Both the position numbers and the translations under genes were made by a program. The notes below the pieces were generated by a model that did no database searches, was not told the origin of the DNA, and saw nothing but the letters and a program-made list of their open reading frames with translations. A DNA stretch of 26,159 nucleotides from Bordetella parapertussis. GTDB taxonomy: Bacteria; Pseudomonadota; Gammaproteobacteria; Burkholderiales; Burkholderiaceae_D. Positions 16,553-23,720 of this stretch are shown in pieces (within the stretch, counting starts at the first letter, position 1; the number at the start of each line of letters is the position of its first letter). The DNA lies in assembly GCA_945883145.1 (NCBI GenBank), contig CAMCXB010000032.1, forward strand, positions 1-26,159, read 5' to 3'.

Positions 16553-17074
16553 ATAGCTACTGATAAGTCGCACCGTATTAACGGTGAAATAACCGCCCCC
16601 CAGTTACGCCTTGCTGGCGTTGAAAACGAACCACTGGGTATAGTGAGTCTGTCTGAGGCATTCCGTTTAGCTGAAGAAGCTAACGTAGACCTGGTTGAAA
16701 TTGCTCCTACCGCTGAACCTCCTGTCTGTCGTTTGATGGATTACGGCAAGTTCAAATATCAGGAGCAAAAAAAGGCTCACGAAGCTAAGCTCAAACAAAA
16801 GGTTGTGCTGGTTAAAGAGGTGAAGTTTCGTCCGGGTACCGATGATGGCGATTACAACATCAAGTTGCGTAACCTAATCAAGTTTCTTGAAGACGGCGAC
16901 AAAACCAAGATCACTTTGCGTTTCCGTGGTCGTGAGATGGCGCATCAGGAATTTGGTATGCGTGTTTTAGAGCGCTTAAAAGTAGATCTGGAACCACATG
17001 GTCAGATCGAGCAGTTTCCTAAGATGGAAGGTCGCCAGATGGTGATGGTGTTGGCGCCCAAGAAAAAGAAATAA
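16553..17074 (+). CDS. infC: Translation initiation factor IF-3 (ATA start codon)
   Basis: IF-3 binds the 30S subunit, keeps it apart from 50S and rejects non-AUG starts. The product (173 residues from ATA) has the N-domain HRINGEITAPQLRLAG, the signature EIAPTAEPPVCRLMDYGKFK, and the C-domain FRPGTDDGDY, ITLRFRGREMAH and terminal MVLAPKKKK. No ATG or GTG lies in frame at the expected N terminus. GAGGA at 16541-16545 is seven bases before ATA at 16553, giving (M)ATDKSHRINGEI. The other in-frame candidate, TTG 16481, would add 24 residues without family similarity and overlap thrS. A rare start fits the known IF-3 autoregulation through its own AUU start in E. coli. Confidence 0.85.
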   Translation: MATDKSHRINGEITAPQLRLAGVENEPLGIVSLSEAFRLAEEANVDLVEIAPTAEPPVCRLMDYGKFKYQEQKKAHEAKLKQKVVLVKEVKFRPGTDDGDYNIKLRNLIKFLEDGDKTKITLRFRGREMAHQEFGMRVLERLKVDLEPHGQIEQFPKMEGRQMVMVLAPKKKK

Positions 17075-17104
17075 GTTATAAAAAGTAAGTCGGCTGGTGA
17101 TTTT

Positions 17105-17113
17105 TGATAGAAT
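17105..17113 (+). promoter_or_regulatory. Extended -10 promoter upstream of rpmI
   Basis: TGATAGAAT (TG, one base, then TAGAAT at 17108-17113) is a good extended -10, which needs little -35; the -35 region is indeed poor. It lies 31 bases after the infC stop and predicts a start near 17120, at the foot of a 7-bp hairpin. Confidence 0.5.
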
Positions 17114-17118
17114 CCGCG

Positions 17119-17265
17119 CTCCCGTTGAAATTTGACGGGAGATGCAAGATACGATGGACTCGATTTCATCGTTTATACAAGTGAGAACAGGCATCCAAGA
17201 GCAACGTTTTGTTGCCACCTGCAATCATCAAAAAATGGAGCTGCCCAAAAAGGGCAGATGTTGTT
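17119..17265 (+). promoter_or_regulatory. Structured rpmI-rplT leader with SD-sequestering hairpin
   Basis: The 147-base leader contains CTCCCGT/ACGGGAG (17119-17125 with 17135-17141), CGATG/CATCG (17152-17171), GCAAC/GTTGC (17201-17215) and CTGCCC/GGGCAG (17241-17246 with 17252-17257). The last hairpin contains AGGG, the only SD-like bases near the rpmI ATG at 17266. In E. coli, L20 represses rpmI-rplT translation by binding a structured rpmI leader. I infer a comparable control here; no specific L20-site mimic was identified. Confidence 0.4.
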
Positions 17266-17463
17266 ATGCCAAAAATGAAAACTAAGAGCAGCGCGAAGAA
17301 ACGCTTTCGCGTTCGTCCCGGTGGTACTGTCAAACGTGGTCAAGCTTTCAAGCGCCACATTCTGACCAAGAAATCAACCAAGAATAAACGTCATCTGCGC
17401 GGTGCAGTCGGTGTCCATGAAACAAACATGGATTCGGTACGCGCAATGATGCCTTTCGCTTAA
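17266..17463 (+). CDS. rpmI: Large ribosomal subunit protein bL35
   Basis: This 65-residue basic protein begins MPKMKTKSSAKKRFR and contains KRHILTKKSTKNKRHLRG, both diagnostic for bL35. It is a 50S component. The open frame extends 19 codons further upstream, but that part (MLPPAIIKKWSC...) is unlike bL35 and runs through the leader hairpin, so ATG 17266 is the start. rplT follows after 25 bases in the conserved infC-rpmI-rplT order. Confidence 0.97.
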   Translation: MPKMKTKSSAKKRFRVRPGGTVKRGQAFKRHILTKKSTKNKRHLRGAVGVHETNMDSVRAMMPFA

Positions 17464-17488
17464 CCTCACTCTTCTATAAGGAGCTACC

Positions 17489-17848
17489 ATGCCTAGAGTA
17501 AAACGTGGGGTCACAGCAAGGGCCCGTCATAAAAAAGTACTAAACGCAGCTAAAGGCTATCGCGGTCGTCGCAGCAAAGTATTCCGTATTGCTAAGCAAG
17601 CAGTGATGCGTGCTGGTCAATATGCGTATCGTGACCGTCGTAATAAAAAGCGTGTATTCCGTGCATTGTGGATTACTCGTATCAATGCTGCTTCACGTGA
17701 ACATGGTCTGACATACAGCGTGTTTATGAACGGTTTAAAGCGTGCTGAAATCGCGTTAGATCGTAAAGTGTTAGCGGATATGGCAGTGATGGACAAACCT
17801 GCGTTCGCAGCAATCGTCAATCAAGTCAAGGCAAGAATCGCAGCATAA
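17489..17848 (+). CDS. rplT: Large ribosomal subunit protein bL20
   Basis: This 119-residue 50S assembly protein has the conserved N terminus MPRVKRGVTARARHKKVLN, AKGYRGRRSKVFRIAKQAV, and LWITRINAASREHGLTYS. Length is standard. AAGGAG seven bases before the ATG gives a strong start. In E. coli bL20 also acts as translational repressor of rpmI and itself, which makes the structured leader upstream of rpmI relevant. Confidence 0.98.
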   Translation: MPRVKRGVTARARHKKVLNAAKGYRGRRSKVFRIAKQAVMRAGQYAYRDRRNKKRVFRALWITRINAASREHGLTYSVFMNGLKRAEIALDRKVLADMAVMDKPAFAAIVNQVKARIAA

Positions 17849-17852
17849 ATAC

Positions 17853-17891
17853 TCACAGTGTTTGCTGACATGTTCAGCAAACGCATTGTGA
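17853..17891 (+). other. Strong hairpin after rplT
   Basis: GTTTGCTGA (17860-17868) pairs perfectly with TCAGCAAAC (17874-17882) over a 5-base loop. Flanking TCACA/TGTGA (17853-17857 with 17887-17891) extends the stem past a small internal loop. No U-tract follows. It directly precedes a terminator, so it may be a processing or stability element, or part of a pheST leader. Confidence 0.6.
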
Positions 17892-17896
17892 TAAGG

Positions 17897-17930
17897 CGGG
17901 GCAGAGGCTAAGCACCTGTGCCCCGTTTTT
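17897..17930 (+). terminator. Intrinsic terminator between rplT and pheS
   Basis: CGGGGCA (17897-17903) pairs with TGCCCCG (17919-17925). The stem continues past a G-G mismatch as AGG/CCT with a 7-base loop, and five T follow. It lies 49 bases before pheS. It either separates the ribosomal-protein unit from pheST or acts as an attenuator for pheST. Confidence 0.85.
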
Positions 17931-17978
17931 CTTAAGATGACTGCCATCGATATTAAAAGATTTTGAGCGGAAGACTGC

Positions 17979-18995
17979 ATGAGCTCTTTGGAACAACTCG
18001 TCAAATCTGCACAGGAAGATTTTCAGGCTGCGACTGATTCTGCAGCGCTGGAAAACGCCAAAGCAAAATATCTGGGTAAAACCGGACTGATTACTGCGCA
18101 AATGAAAGAGCTCGGTGCATTGAGCCCTGATGAGCGTCGTAGTCGTGGTGCTGTCATCAATCAAGCTAAAGAGCAGATTGAATCCTTACTTACTGCTCGT
18201 CGCGATGCTTTAGCGAACGCACAACTACAAGAACGTTTGAATGCAGAAGCGATCGACGTCACACTGCCAGGTCGTGGCAGAAGTGGTGGCGGTTTGCATC
18301 CTGTGATGCGCTCATGGCAGCGTATAGAAGAGATTTTTGGCTCCATAGGTTTTGATGTGGCTGATGGTCCTGAAATCGAAAATGATTGGACGAATTTCAC
18401 CGCATTGAATAGCCCTGAAAATCATCCTGCACGTTCTATGCAAGATACTTTTTATGTAGATGCACCGGATAGCACTGGTAAGCCTTTGTTATTGCGTACG
18501 CATACTAGTCCTATGCAAGTGCGTTATGCACGCATGAATAAACCTCCGATTAAAGTGATTGCACCTGGCCGCACATATCGTGTGGATAGTGATGCAACGC
18601 ATTCACCCATGTTTCATCAAGTTGAGGGATTGTGGATAGATACCGATATCAGCTTTGCTGATTTAAAAGGTGTGTATCTAAATTTCATTCAAGCGTTTTT
18701 TGAAACAGATGATTTGCAAGTGCGTTTCCGTCCTTCGTATTTCCCATTCACAGAACCCTCAGCTGAAATCGATATCGCATTTGGTCATGGTCCCTTAAAA
18801 GGTCGCTGGTTAGAAGTATCAGGTGCGGGACAAGTGCATCCTTCTGTCTTACGCAATATGGGTTTAGATCCAGAAGAATTTATTGGTTTTGCATTTGGTT
18901 CAGGAATAGAGCGCTTAACCATGCTGCGTTATGGCATTAATGATTTACGTCTTTTCTATGAAGGCGATTTACGCTTTCTGAAACAATTTAACTAA
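17979..18995 (+). CDS. pheS: Phenylalanine-tRNA ligase alpha subunit
   Basis: This is the catalytic subunit of the (alpha-beta)2 class II PheRS, which charges tRNA-Phe. The 338-residue product has an N-terminal coiled-coil tRNA-binding region (about 1-85), motif 2 around TYRVDSDATHSPMFHQVEG (about 198-216) and motif 3 near the C terminus (FGSGIERLTMLRYGINDLR). Length is typical. The ATG follows GAGCGGAAG, an acceptable SD. pheT follows after 12 bases. Expression may depend on read-through of the upstream terminator, since I see no convincing promoter in the 48 bases between them. Confidence 0.98.
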   Translation: MSSLEQLVKSAQEDFQAATDSAALENAKAKYLGKTGLITAQMKELGALSPDERRSRGAVINQAKEQIESLLTARRDALANAQLQERLNAEAIDVTLPGRGRSGGGLHPVMRSWQRIEEIFGSIGFDVADGPEIENDWTNFTALNSPENHPARSMQDTFYVDAPDSTGKPLLLRTHTSPMQVRYARMNKPPIKVIAPGRTYRVDSDATHSPMFHQVEGLWIDTDISFADLKGVYLNFIQAFFETDDLQVRFRPSYFPFTEPSAEIDIAFGHGPLKGRWLEVSGAGQVHPSVLRNMGLDPEEFIGFAFGSGIERLTMLRYGINDLRLFYEGDLRFLKQFN

Positions 18996-19007
18996 CACGG
19001 TCTCTTC

Positions 19008-21437
19008 ATGCAATTCTCAGAGAAATGGCTGCGTACCATGGTCAATCCGAAGCTCACTTCGGATGAATTGGCACACACACTGACTATGGCCGGACTTGAA
19101 GTCGAAGAATGTGAACCAGTTGCACAGGCTTTTTCTGGTGTGGTGGTTGCGAAGGTTTTAGAAGTCACTCCACATCCGAATGCCGATCGTTTACGTGTGT
19201 GTCGTATTGATGCAGGTACTGGCACCTTGCTACAAATTGTCTGTGGTGCACCGAATGTGAGAGAAGGTTTGCATGTGGTGTGCGCGATAGCAGGTGCTAA
19301 GCTGCCACCAGGTGAAGATGGCAAGCCTTTTGAAATTAAAGTTGGTCAATTGCGTGGTGTGGAATCACAAGGCATGTTGTGTTCTGCGCGTGAGTTGAAA
19401 TTATCTGAAGAAAATAGTGGCTTGATGGAATTGCCTGATAGCGCACCGGTTGGACAAAATTTTCGTGATTACTACGCACTCAATGATTTGAAATTCACGA
19501 TTAAGCTCACGCCGAATAAAGCAGATTGTTTATCCGTGTTGGGTGTGGCGCGTGAAGTGGCTGCATTAACAGGTGTGCCTTTGCAAACACCTGTTATCAC
19601 TGCCATGCCTGTGACATCGCAAGAAATTTTGCCAGTGAAAGTCAGTACACCTGATTTATGTGGACGTTTTTCTGGACGTGTGATTCGTGGTTTGAATGCC
19701 CATGCAGCGACGCCTGATTGGATGAAGCAGCGTTTAGAGCGTAGTGGTCAACGTCCTATTTCTGCATTGGTTGATATCTCTAATTATGTGATGTTGGAAT
19801 TAGGTCGTCCTACACACGTATTTGATCTCGATAAAATTCATGGTGGGCTAGAGGTACGTTGGGCTAAGCAAGGTGAATCATTAAAGCTATTAAATGGCAA
19901 TACAGTTGAGCTTGATAGCTGGGTTGGTGTGATTGCAGATGATCACGCAGTGGAATCCCTAGCCGGCATTATGGGTGGTGATGCAACTGCGGTTTCATTA
20001 GATACAACAAATATTTATTTAGAAGCAGCGTTCTGGTGGCCACAAGCGATACAAGGTAGAGCGCGTCGCTTTAATTTTTCTACTGATGCAGCCCATCGCT
20101 TTGAACGCGGCGTGGACTATGCAACTACGGTTGAACACATAGAACGTATTACATCGTTGATAGCTGAGATTTGCGGTGTGGCAGGACAAACCGTTATTGG
20201 TCCTGTTGATGATCAAATTATTAATCTGCCTAAACGCACGCCAGTGAGCTTGCGAGTTGAACGTGCAAGCAAGGTAATTGGCATTCCATTCACACATGAA
20301 CAGATAGCCGATATTTTTACGCGCTTAGGTTTAGAGCATAGTTATCAAGCGGGTGTGTTTAAGGTGACTGCACCTAGCTATCGATTTGATATTGAGATAG
20401 AAGAAGACTTGATTGAAGAAATCGCGCGCGTGTATGGTTTTGAAAATATTCCTGCATTACCGCCGCTTGCTGCGCAAGCTATGCGCATTCCTCCTGAAAA
20501 TAAACGTTCTTTGTTTACTGTGCGTAGACAATTAGCCGACTTAGATTATCAAGAGGTGGTGAATTTTAGTTTTGTCGATGCAGATGCTGAGAAAAATTTT
20601 GCAGGAAATGTAGATCCAATTAAATTACTCAATCCGATTGCTAGCCAAATGAGTGTGATGCGTTCACAACTCATCAGTGGTTTAGTTGCGAATGTGCGTT
20701 ACAACATCAATCGTCAGCAAAGTCGTGTGCGATTGTTTGAGGTTGGAGCTATTTATTTAAAAAATGCTGCTGCTGTGGATGGACCACTCGACGTTGCAGG
20801 ATTTAATCAGCCTAAGCGTGTTGCTGCTCTAGCTTATGGGCCGCTTGTTGAAGAGCAATGGGACATGGAGAGTCGTAAGGTAGATTTCTTTGATCTGAAA
20901 GCAGATCTAGAAATGCTGTTTGCACCAAAAGTGTTGAAATTTATAACATCGACGCATCCAGCTTTGCATCCAGGACGTGCAGCAAGTATCTGGCTTAACA
21001 ATAAAGAAATAGGTTTGATTGGTGAGTTGCATCCACGCTTGCAACAAGAACTAGAGCTTCCTCACAGTCCTGTCATTTTTGAAATAGATGCGATTGCGTT
21101 GCAAGAAAGAGATGTGCCCTTATACAGTGAAATTTCAAAATTCCCTGCAGTAGTGCGTGATTTAGCATTAGTTGTTAAACAATCGGTAAATGTACAAAGC
21201 ATCATCGATACTTTTGTTGATCAAAGCAAAACAAATCCAGTATGTCGATTCATGCAACACATTGTTTTCTTTGATGAATATAGAGGAAAAGGTTTAGAAA
21301 TTGATGAAAAAAGTCTTGCTTTCCGTATTACCATGCAAGATACTGAATCAACATTGCAAGATGAGTCGGTAGAGGCAGCAATGGCAGTTTTTATCGATAG
21401 TGTTCAAAAAAAGCATCAAGCAAAACTGCGTCAATAA
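19008..21437 (+). CDS. pheT: Phenylalanine-tRNA ligase beta subunit
   Basis: This is the 809-residue beta subunit of PheRS, which binds tRNA and edits mischarged Tyr-tRNA-Phe. Domains in order are: an N-terminal MQFSEKWLRTMVNP start; an EMAP/OB tRNA-binding fold (about 40-150, HPNADRLRVCRIDAG); the B3/B4 editing region (RPTHVFDLDKI); the B5 domain (about 405-475); a degenerate catalytic-like core; and the C-terminal ferredoxin-fold anticodon-binding domain (about 715-808, SEISKFPAVVRDLALVV). It is a full-length bacterial type. ihfA begins 21 bases downstream, the usual pheST-ihfA arrangement. Confidence 0.98.
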   Translation: MQFSEKWLRTMVNPKLTSDELAHTLTMAGLEVEECEPVAQAFSGVVVAKVLEVTPHPNADRLRVCRIDAGTGTLLQIVCGAPNVREGLHVVCAIAGAKLPPGEDGKPFEIKVGQLRGVESQGMLCSARELKLSEENSGLMELPDSAPVGQNFRDYYALNDLKFTIKLTPNKADCLSVLGVAREVAALTGVPLQTPVITAMPVTSQEILPVKVSTPDLCGRFSGRVIRGLNAHAATPDWMKQRLERSGQRPISALVDISNYVMLELGRPTHVFDLDKIHGGLEVRWAKQGESLKLLNGNTVELDSWVGVIADDHAVESLAGIMGGDATAVSLDTTNIYLEAAFWWPQAIQGRARRFNFSTDAAHRFERGVDYATTVEHIERITSLIAEICGVAGQTVIGPVDDQIINLPKRTPVSLRVERASKVIGIPFTHEQIADIFTRLGLEHSYQAGVFKVTAPSYRFDIEIEEDLIEEIARVYGFENIPALPPLAAQAMRIPPENKRSLFTVRRQLADLDYQEVVNFSFVDADAEKNFAGNVDPIKLLNPIASQMSVMRSQLISGLVANVRYNINRQQSRVRLFEVGAIYLKNAAAVDGPLDVAGFNQPKRVAALAYGPLVEEQWDMESRKVDFFDLKADLEMLFAPKVLKFITSTHPALHPGRAASIWLNNKEIGLIGELHPRLQQELELPHSPVIFEIDAIALQERDVPLYSEISKFPAVVRDLALVVKQSVNVQSIIDTFVDQSKTNPVCRFMQHIVFFDEYRGKGLEIDEKSLAFRITMQDTESTLQDESVEAAMAVFIDSVQKKHQAKLRQ

Positions 21438-21458
21438 AGCAGTCGCAAAGAGATAATA

Positions 21459-21875
21459 ATGAACCACAGTACTCCCGTTGAATTGCATTCCGTCTTTGCT
21501 GCAGATCTAGGTCGTGCCATGCTTGTGACTGAGGCTCGCTCCCGTTTAGAAAAAGATTTGCCCACGCTGACTAAAGCTGAGCTTGCTGAACTATTGTTTG
21601 AGCAAGTTGGTTTGAATAAGCGTGAAGCTAAAGATATGGTCGAAACTTTTTTTGATGAGATTCGTGACGCACTCGAGCGTGGTGAATCAGTCAAGCTTTC
21701 TGGTTTTGGTAATTTTCAGTTACGTGATAAGCCGCAACGGCCTGGTCGTAATCCAAAAACTGGAGAAGAGATTCCTATCAGTGCAAGACGTGTCGTGACT
21801 TTCCACGCCAGTCAAAAACTAAAAGCCATGGTGGATGGTGTGAGTGCACCTTCTTCTGCCAACAGCACTGCCTGA
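21459..21875 (+). CDS. ihfA: Integration host factor subunit alpha
   Basis: IHF-alpha pairs with IHF-beta to bend DNA at specific sites in transcription, replication and recombination. The 138-residue product has an N-terminal extension of about 37 residues and then the core TLTKAELAELLFEQVGLNKR, with SVKLSGFGNFQLRDK and the DNA-intercalating arm RPGRNPKTGEEIPI. Burkholderiales IhfA proteins often carry such an extension. An alternative ATG at 21519 would give a shorter protein of 118 residues; the upstream ATG has AAAGAGAT before it and I keep it. Confidence 0.95.
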   Translation: MNHSTPVELHSVFAADLGRAMLVTEARSRLEKDLPTLTKAELAELLFEQVGLNKREAKDMVETFFDEIRDALERGESVKLSGFGNFQLRDKPQRPGRNPKTGEEIPISARRVVTFHASQKLKAMVDGVSAPSSANSTA

Positions 21876-21891
21876 TTAAGTCTTTGATTTC

Positions 21892-22269
21892 ATGAACGAT
21901 CGTGTAGTTAAGCCCTTGTTGGCACCCTTGCCACCGATTCCCGCCAAACGTTATTTCACGATAGGTGAGGTGAGTGAGTTATGTGGGGTTAAACCGCATG
22001 TATTGCGCTATTGGGAACAAGAGTTCACGCAACTCAAACCTGTTAAGCGCAGAGGTAATCGCCGCTATTATCAACATCATGAAGTGTTACTCATACGTCG
22101 CATACGCGAGTTATTGTATGAGCAGGGTTTTACCATCAGTGGAGCAAGAAATAAGCTCGATGGTCCTGAGTTGTCTGGTCTAGGTCTAGATCTTGAGCCT
22201 AGCGTGTCTATGGATCTCTTAGCGATACGTTCTGAATTAGAGCGCGTACTCGTACTTCTCAAAGCTTAA
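21892..22269 (+). CDS. MerR-family transcriptional regulator
   Basis: This 125-residue protein has a MerR-type winged helix at about 20-90 (YFTIGEVSELCGVKPHVLRY, WEQEF, NRRYY) followed by a short helical tail (about 100-125) and no cysteine-rich effector domain. It is the small MerR-like protein that regularly follows ihfA in beta- and gammaproteobacteria; its targets are not known from sequence. It starts 16 bases after ihfA. In many Burkholderiales a tRNA-Pro gene follows; none is visible here. Confidence 0.92.
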   Translation: MNDRVVKPLLAPLPPIPAKRYFTIGEVSELCGVKPHVLRYWEQEFTQLKPVKRRGNRRYYQHHEVLLIRRIRELLYEQGFTISGARNKLDGPELSGLGLDLEPSVSMDLLAIRSELERVLVLLKA

Positions 22270-22308
22270 GTATTCTGTAAGCTCTTCTTATCGTTCTATG
22301 ATTTGGGT

Positions 22309-22336
22309 AAAAAAAACCCGCTCTCGAGAGAGCGGG
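22309..22336 (-). terminator. Intrinsic terminator oriented to the minus strand
   Basis: CCCGCTCT (22317-22324) pairs with AGAGCGGG (22329-22336) with a 4-base loop. Eight A at 22309-22316 precede it on the plus strand and become a U8 tract on the minus strand. On the plus strand the hairpin is followed by ATAAATC, a poor U-tract. It therefore best ends a minus-strand transcript, although no minus-strand gene lies to its right before 23721. Confidence 0.75.
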
Positions 22337-22430
22337 ATAAATCTATATCTGAGGAGTAGACATAGAGGAGACAAACAGATTGTGCTGTTTTGAAGAATAA
22401 AAATCTAATTTTGATTTCGCATAGCAGACA
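22309..22430 (-). ncRNA. Candidate small RNA with two CUCCUC motifs
   Basis: On the minus strand a transcript ending at the U8 terminator would carry a hairpin whose arms are ATCTG and CAGAT (plus-strand positions 22347-22351 and 22376-22380). Its 24-base loop region exposes two copies of CUCCUC (22365-22370 and 22351-22356), the complement of Shine-Dalgarno sequences. Candidate promoter elements on the minus strand are TATAGA (22438-22443) and TTGGAT (22460-22465) with a 16-base spacer, giving a start near 22430 and an RNA of about 120 nt. No protein frame of note lies in it. Anti-SD loops plus a terminator are typical of regulatory sRNAs, but expression is not shown. Confidence 0.45.
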
Positions 22431-22515
22431 TAAAATTTCTATATAACATTTCTTGTCACATCCAATTAAAAGCATAGTTCTTGACCTGGCAATAATTGCT
22501 CTAGCTATTTCTGCC

Positions 22516-22521
22516 TATAAT
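22516..22521 (+). promoter_or_regulatory. Candidate -10 (TATAAT) in the merR-bactofilin gap
   Basis: A consensus TATAAT lies in CTGCCTATAATTC. There is no clear -35 at 17 bases (TAATTG). An 11-base palindrome, GCAATAATTGC (22489-22499), overlaps the -35 position and could be an operator. It may drive the two bactofilin genes. The rest of 22340-22740 is AT-rich without further genes visible. Confidence 0.35.
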
Positions 22522-22621
22522 TCTTTGTCAGGTAAGGCTTAATCTATTGGCAAAATGCATATTTTTCACCTTTTGAAAGATTTTTATGTTGATTTTTACC
22601 AATATTTTCCCCGTTTCACCG

Positions 22622-22627
22622 TATAAT
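22622..22627 (+). promoter_or_regulatory. Second candidate -10 (TATAAT) upstream of bactofilin 1
   Basis: A second consensus TATAAT, in CCGTATAATTTC, predicts a start near 22634 and a 5'-UTR of about 115 bases for the bactofilin pair. The -35 region is AT-rich and poorly matched. Confidence 0.35.
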
Positions 22628-22747
22628 TTCAGTATAGACACAAATTTGCATGAAATTGATTAATTGCCCGAATGCTAAGCGCAAGAGGGCTATTTAATGT
22701 CAATCATGATTGTTATGTTTTTTTATTGAAATCCCCAGGAGGCGCTG

Positions 22748-23107
22748 TTGGCAGATTCAAATCAAAGTGGATGTCTGACGGTTGGTGAAGGTGTCGCGTT
22801 GAATGGTACTTTTGTCGTTCCGGATATTGCCTCGGTATCAGGAAGTATTGAAGGCGACATCACTGCTCGTGAATTGATAGTTTCAAGTACCGGTGTTATC
22901 AAAGGTAAGGTAACTGCCGATATTATCGACTTACGTGGTGAAATACACGACACGCTGACAGCTAGAAAATCGCTCTTTATTCGTTCAACTGGTAAAGCAT
23001 TAGGTTCAGTGCAATACGCTGAAATTGAAGTGGAAAAAGGCGGCGATTTACAAGGTACACCTCAGAAGATTGATGGTGATGTTAGTTCTGAGCAGTCGTT
23101 TGGTTAA
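22748..23107 (+). CDS. Bactofilin (polymer-forming cytoskeletal protein), copy 1
   Basis: This 119-residue bactofilin-domain protein (formerly DUF583) has a right-handed beta-helix of short repeats: SGSIEGDITARELIVSSTG, IKGKVTADIIDLRGEI, HDTLTARKSLFIRSTG. Bactofilins polymerise without nucleotides and act as membrane-proximal scaffolds for cell-wall enzymes. The start is TTG 22748, chosen because a perfect AGGAGG (22737-22742) lies five bases upstream and the frame gives the expected short N terminus (MADSNQSG). It lacks the Met-Phe-Asn-Lys N terminus seen in the other two copies. Copy 2 follows after 20 bases, so they are co-transcribed. Confidence 0.85.
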   Translation: MADSNQSGCLTVGEGVALNGTFVVPDIASVSGSIEGDITARELIVSSTGVIKGKVTADIIDLRGEIHDTLTARKSLFIRSTGKALGSVQYAEIEVEKGGDLQGTPQKIDGDVSSEQSFG

Positions 23108-23127
23108 TTTGAATCCAGGACCTTAAC

Positions 23128-23616
23128 GTGTTCAATAAGCGTAAAACCGAAGAACGGGAAAATATAGTTCCTATGGATGAGCCAGTTGCAGAGCAGTCCA
23201 GCAGTGACTCCGAAATCACACCTACAGAACTTCCTATGGACGAACAAGAAGATACTTATCCAAGTTCAAATGGCGGCAATGGCGGCGCCAAGCCTGCGAA
23301 TGGCAACCTCAAGCCTTCTATCATCAGTGAGGGCTTTGAATTCATCGGTGAGATCCGATCGAATGGTTATCTCACGATTGATGGCACAGTGCGTGGTACC
23401 TTGTCATTGCATTCAATTCAGATTGGAGCAACTGGCATATTAGATGGCAATGTTACTTGCGATACTATGAACGTCAAAGGTGGATTCTCTGGCCAATTAG
23501 ATTGCAGTGATTTGACTATAGGTAGTCGAGCAGTCGTTGATGGCAAAGTTAGTTTCAAGAGCATTACCATTCAACGTGGTGGTGTCGTCAAAGGCGAGCT
23601 CAAGAAAAAAGCCTGA
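23128..23616 (+). CDS. Bactofilin, copy 2, with long acidic N-terminal tail
   Basis: This 162-residue product starts at GTG 23128 with AGGA about ten bases upstream. An acidic, low-complexity and probably disordered tail (about 5-60, including SSSDSEITPTELPMDEQED and a Gly/Asn stretch) precedes the bactofilin beta-helix (about 65-158: SEGFEFIGEIRSNGYLTIDG, SIQIGATGILDGNVTCDTMN, GSRAVVDGKVSF). The basic KKKA ending is also typical. The stop codon lies inside the left arm of a terminator. The tail could recruit a partner; that is inferred from composition. Confidence 0.87.
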   Translation: MFNKRKTEERENIVPMDEPVAEQSSSDSEITPTELPMDEQEDTYPSSNGGNGGAKPANGNLKPSIISEGFEFIGEIRSNGYLTIDGTVRGTLSLHSIQIGATGILDGNVTCDTMNVKGGFSGQLDCSDLTIGSRAVVDGKVSFKSITIQRGGVVKGELKKKA

Positions 23617-23634
23617 TAGTCATCAGGCTTTTTT
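23605..23634 (+). terminator. Intrinsic terminator overlapping the bactofilin 2 stop codon
   Basis: GCCTGAT (23611-23617), loop AGTC, ATCAGGC (23622-23628), flanked by six A and six T. The TGA stop is within the stem. Confidence 0.9.
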
Positions 23635-23666
23635 AGTTTCTACTTGCAATAGAATCACATTTAATC

Positions 23667-23692
23667 AAAGCGCCGCTATGGCGCTTTTTTTT
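23667..23692. terminator. Bidirectional terminator between convergent bactofilin genes
   Basis: AAAGCGCC (23667-23674) pairs with GGCGCTTT (23680-23687) over the loop GCTAT, with eight T on the plus side (23685-23692). It backs up the first terminator for the plus strand. For the minus-strand bactofilin gene ending at 23721 only three consecutive A are on the far side, so it is weaker there. Confidence 0.75.
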
Positions 23693-23720
23693 AGCGCACT
23701 ATTTCATTAGCGCGTTCTGT

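Noticed and set aside
17154..17283. A 43-codon frame (MDSISSFIQVRTG...) overlapping the rpmI start.
   Set aside because: It runs through the leader hairpins, has a poorly spaced SD and no recognisable features; it is likely chance openness in the rpmI leader.
22481..22521. TTGACC at 22481 with TATAAT at 22516 as one promoter.
   Set aside because: The spacer is 29 bases, far outside the usual 16-18, so they cannot be one sigma-70 promoter.
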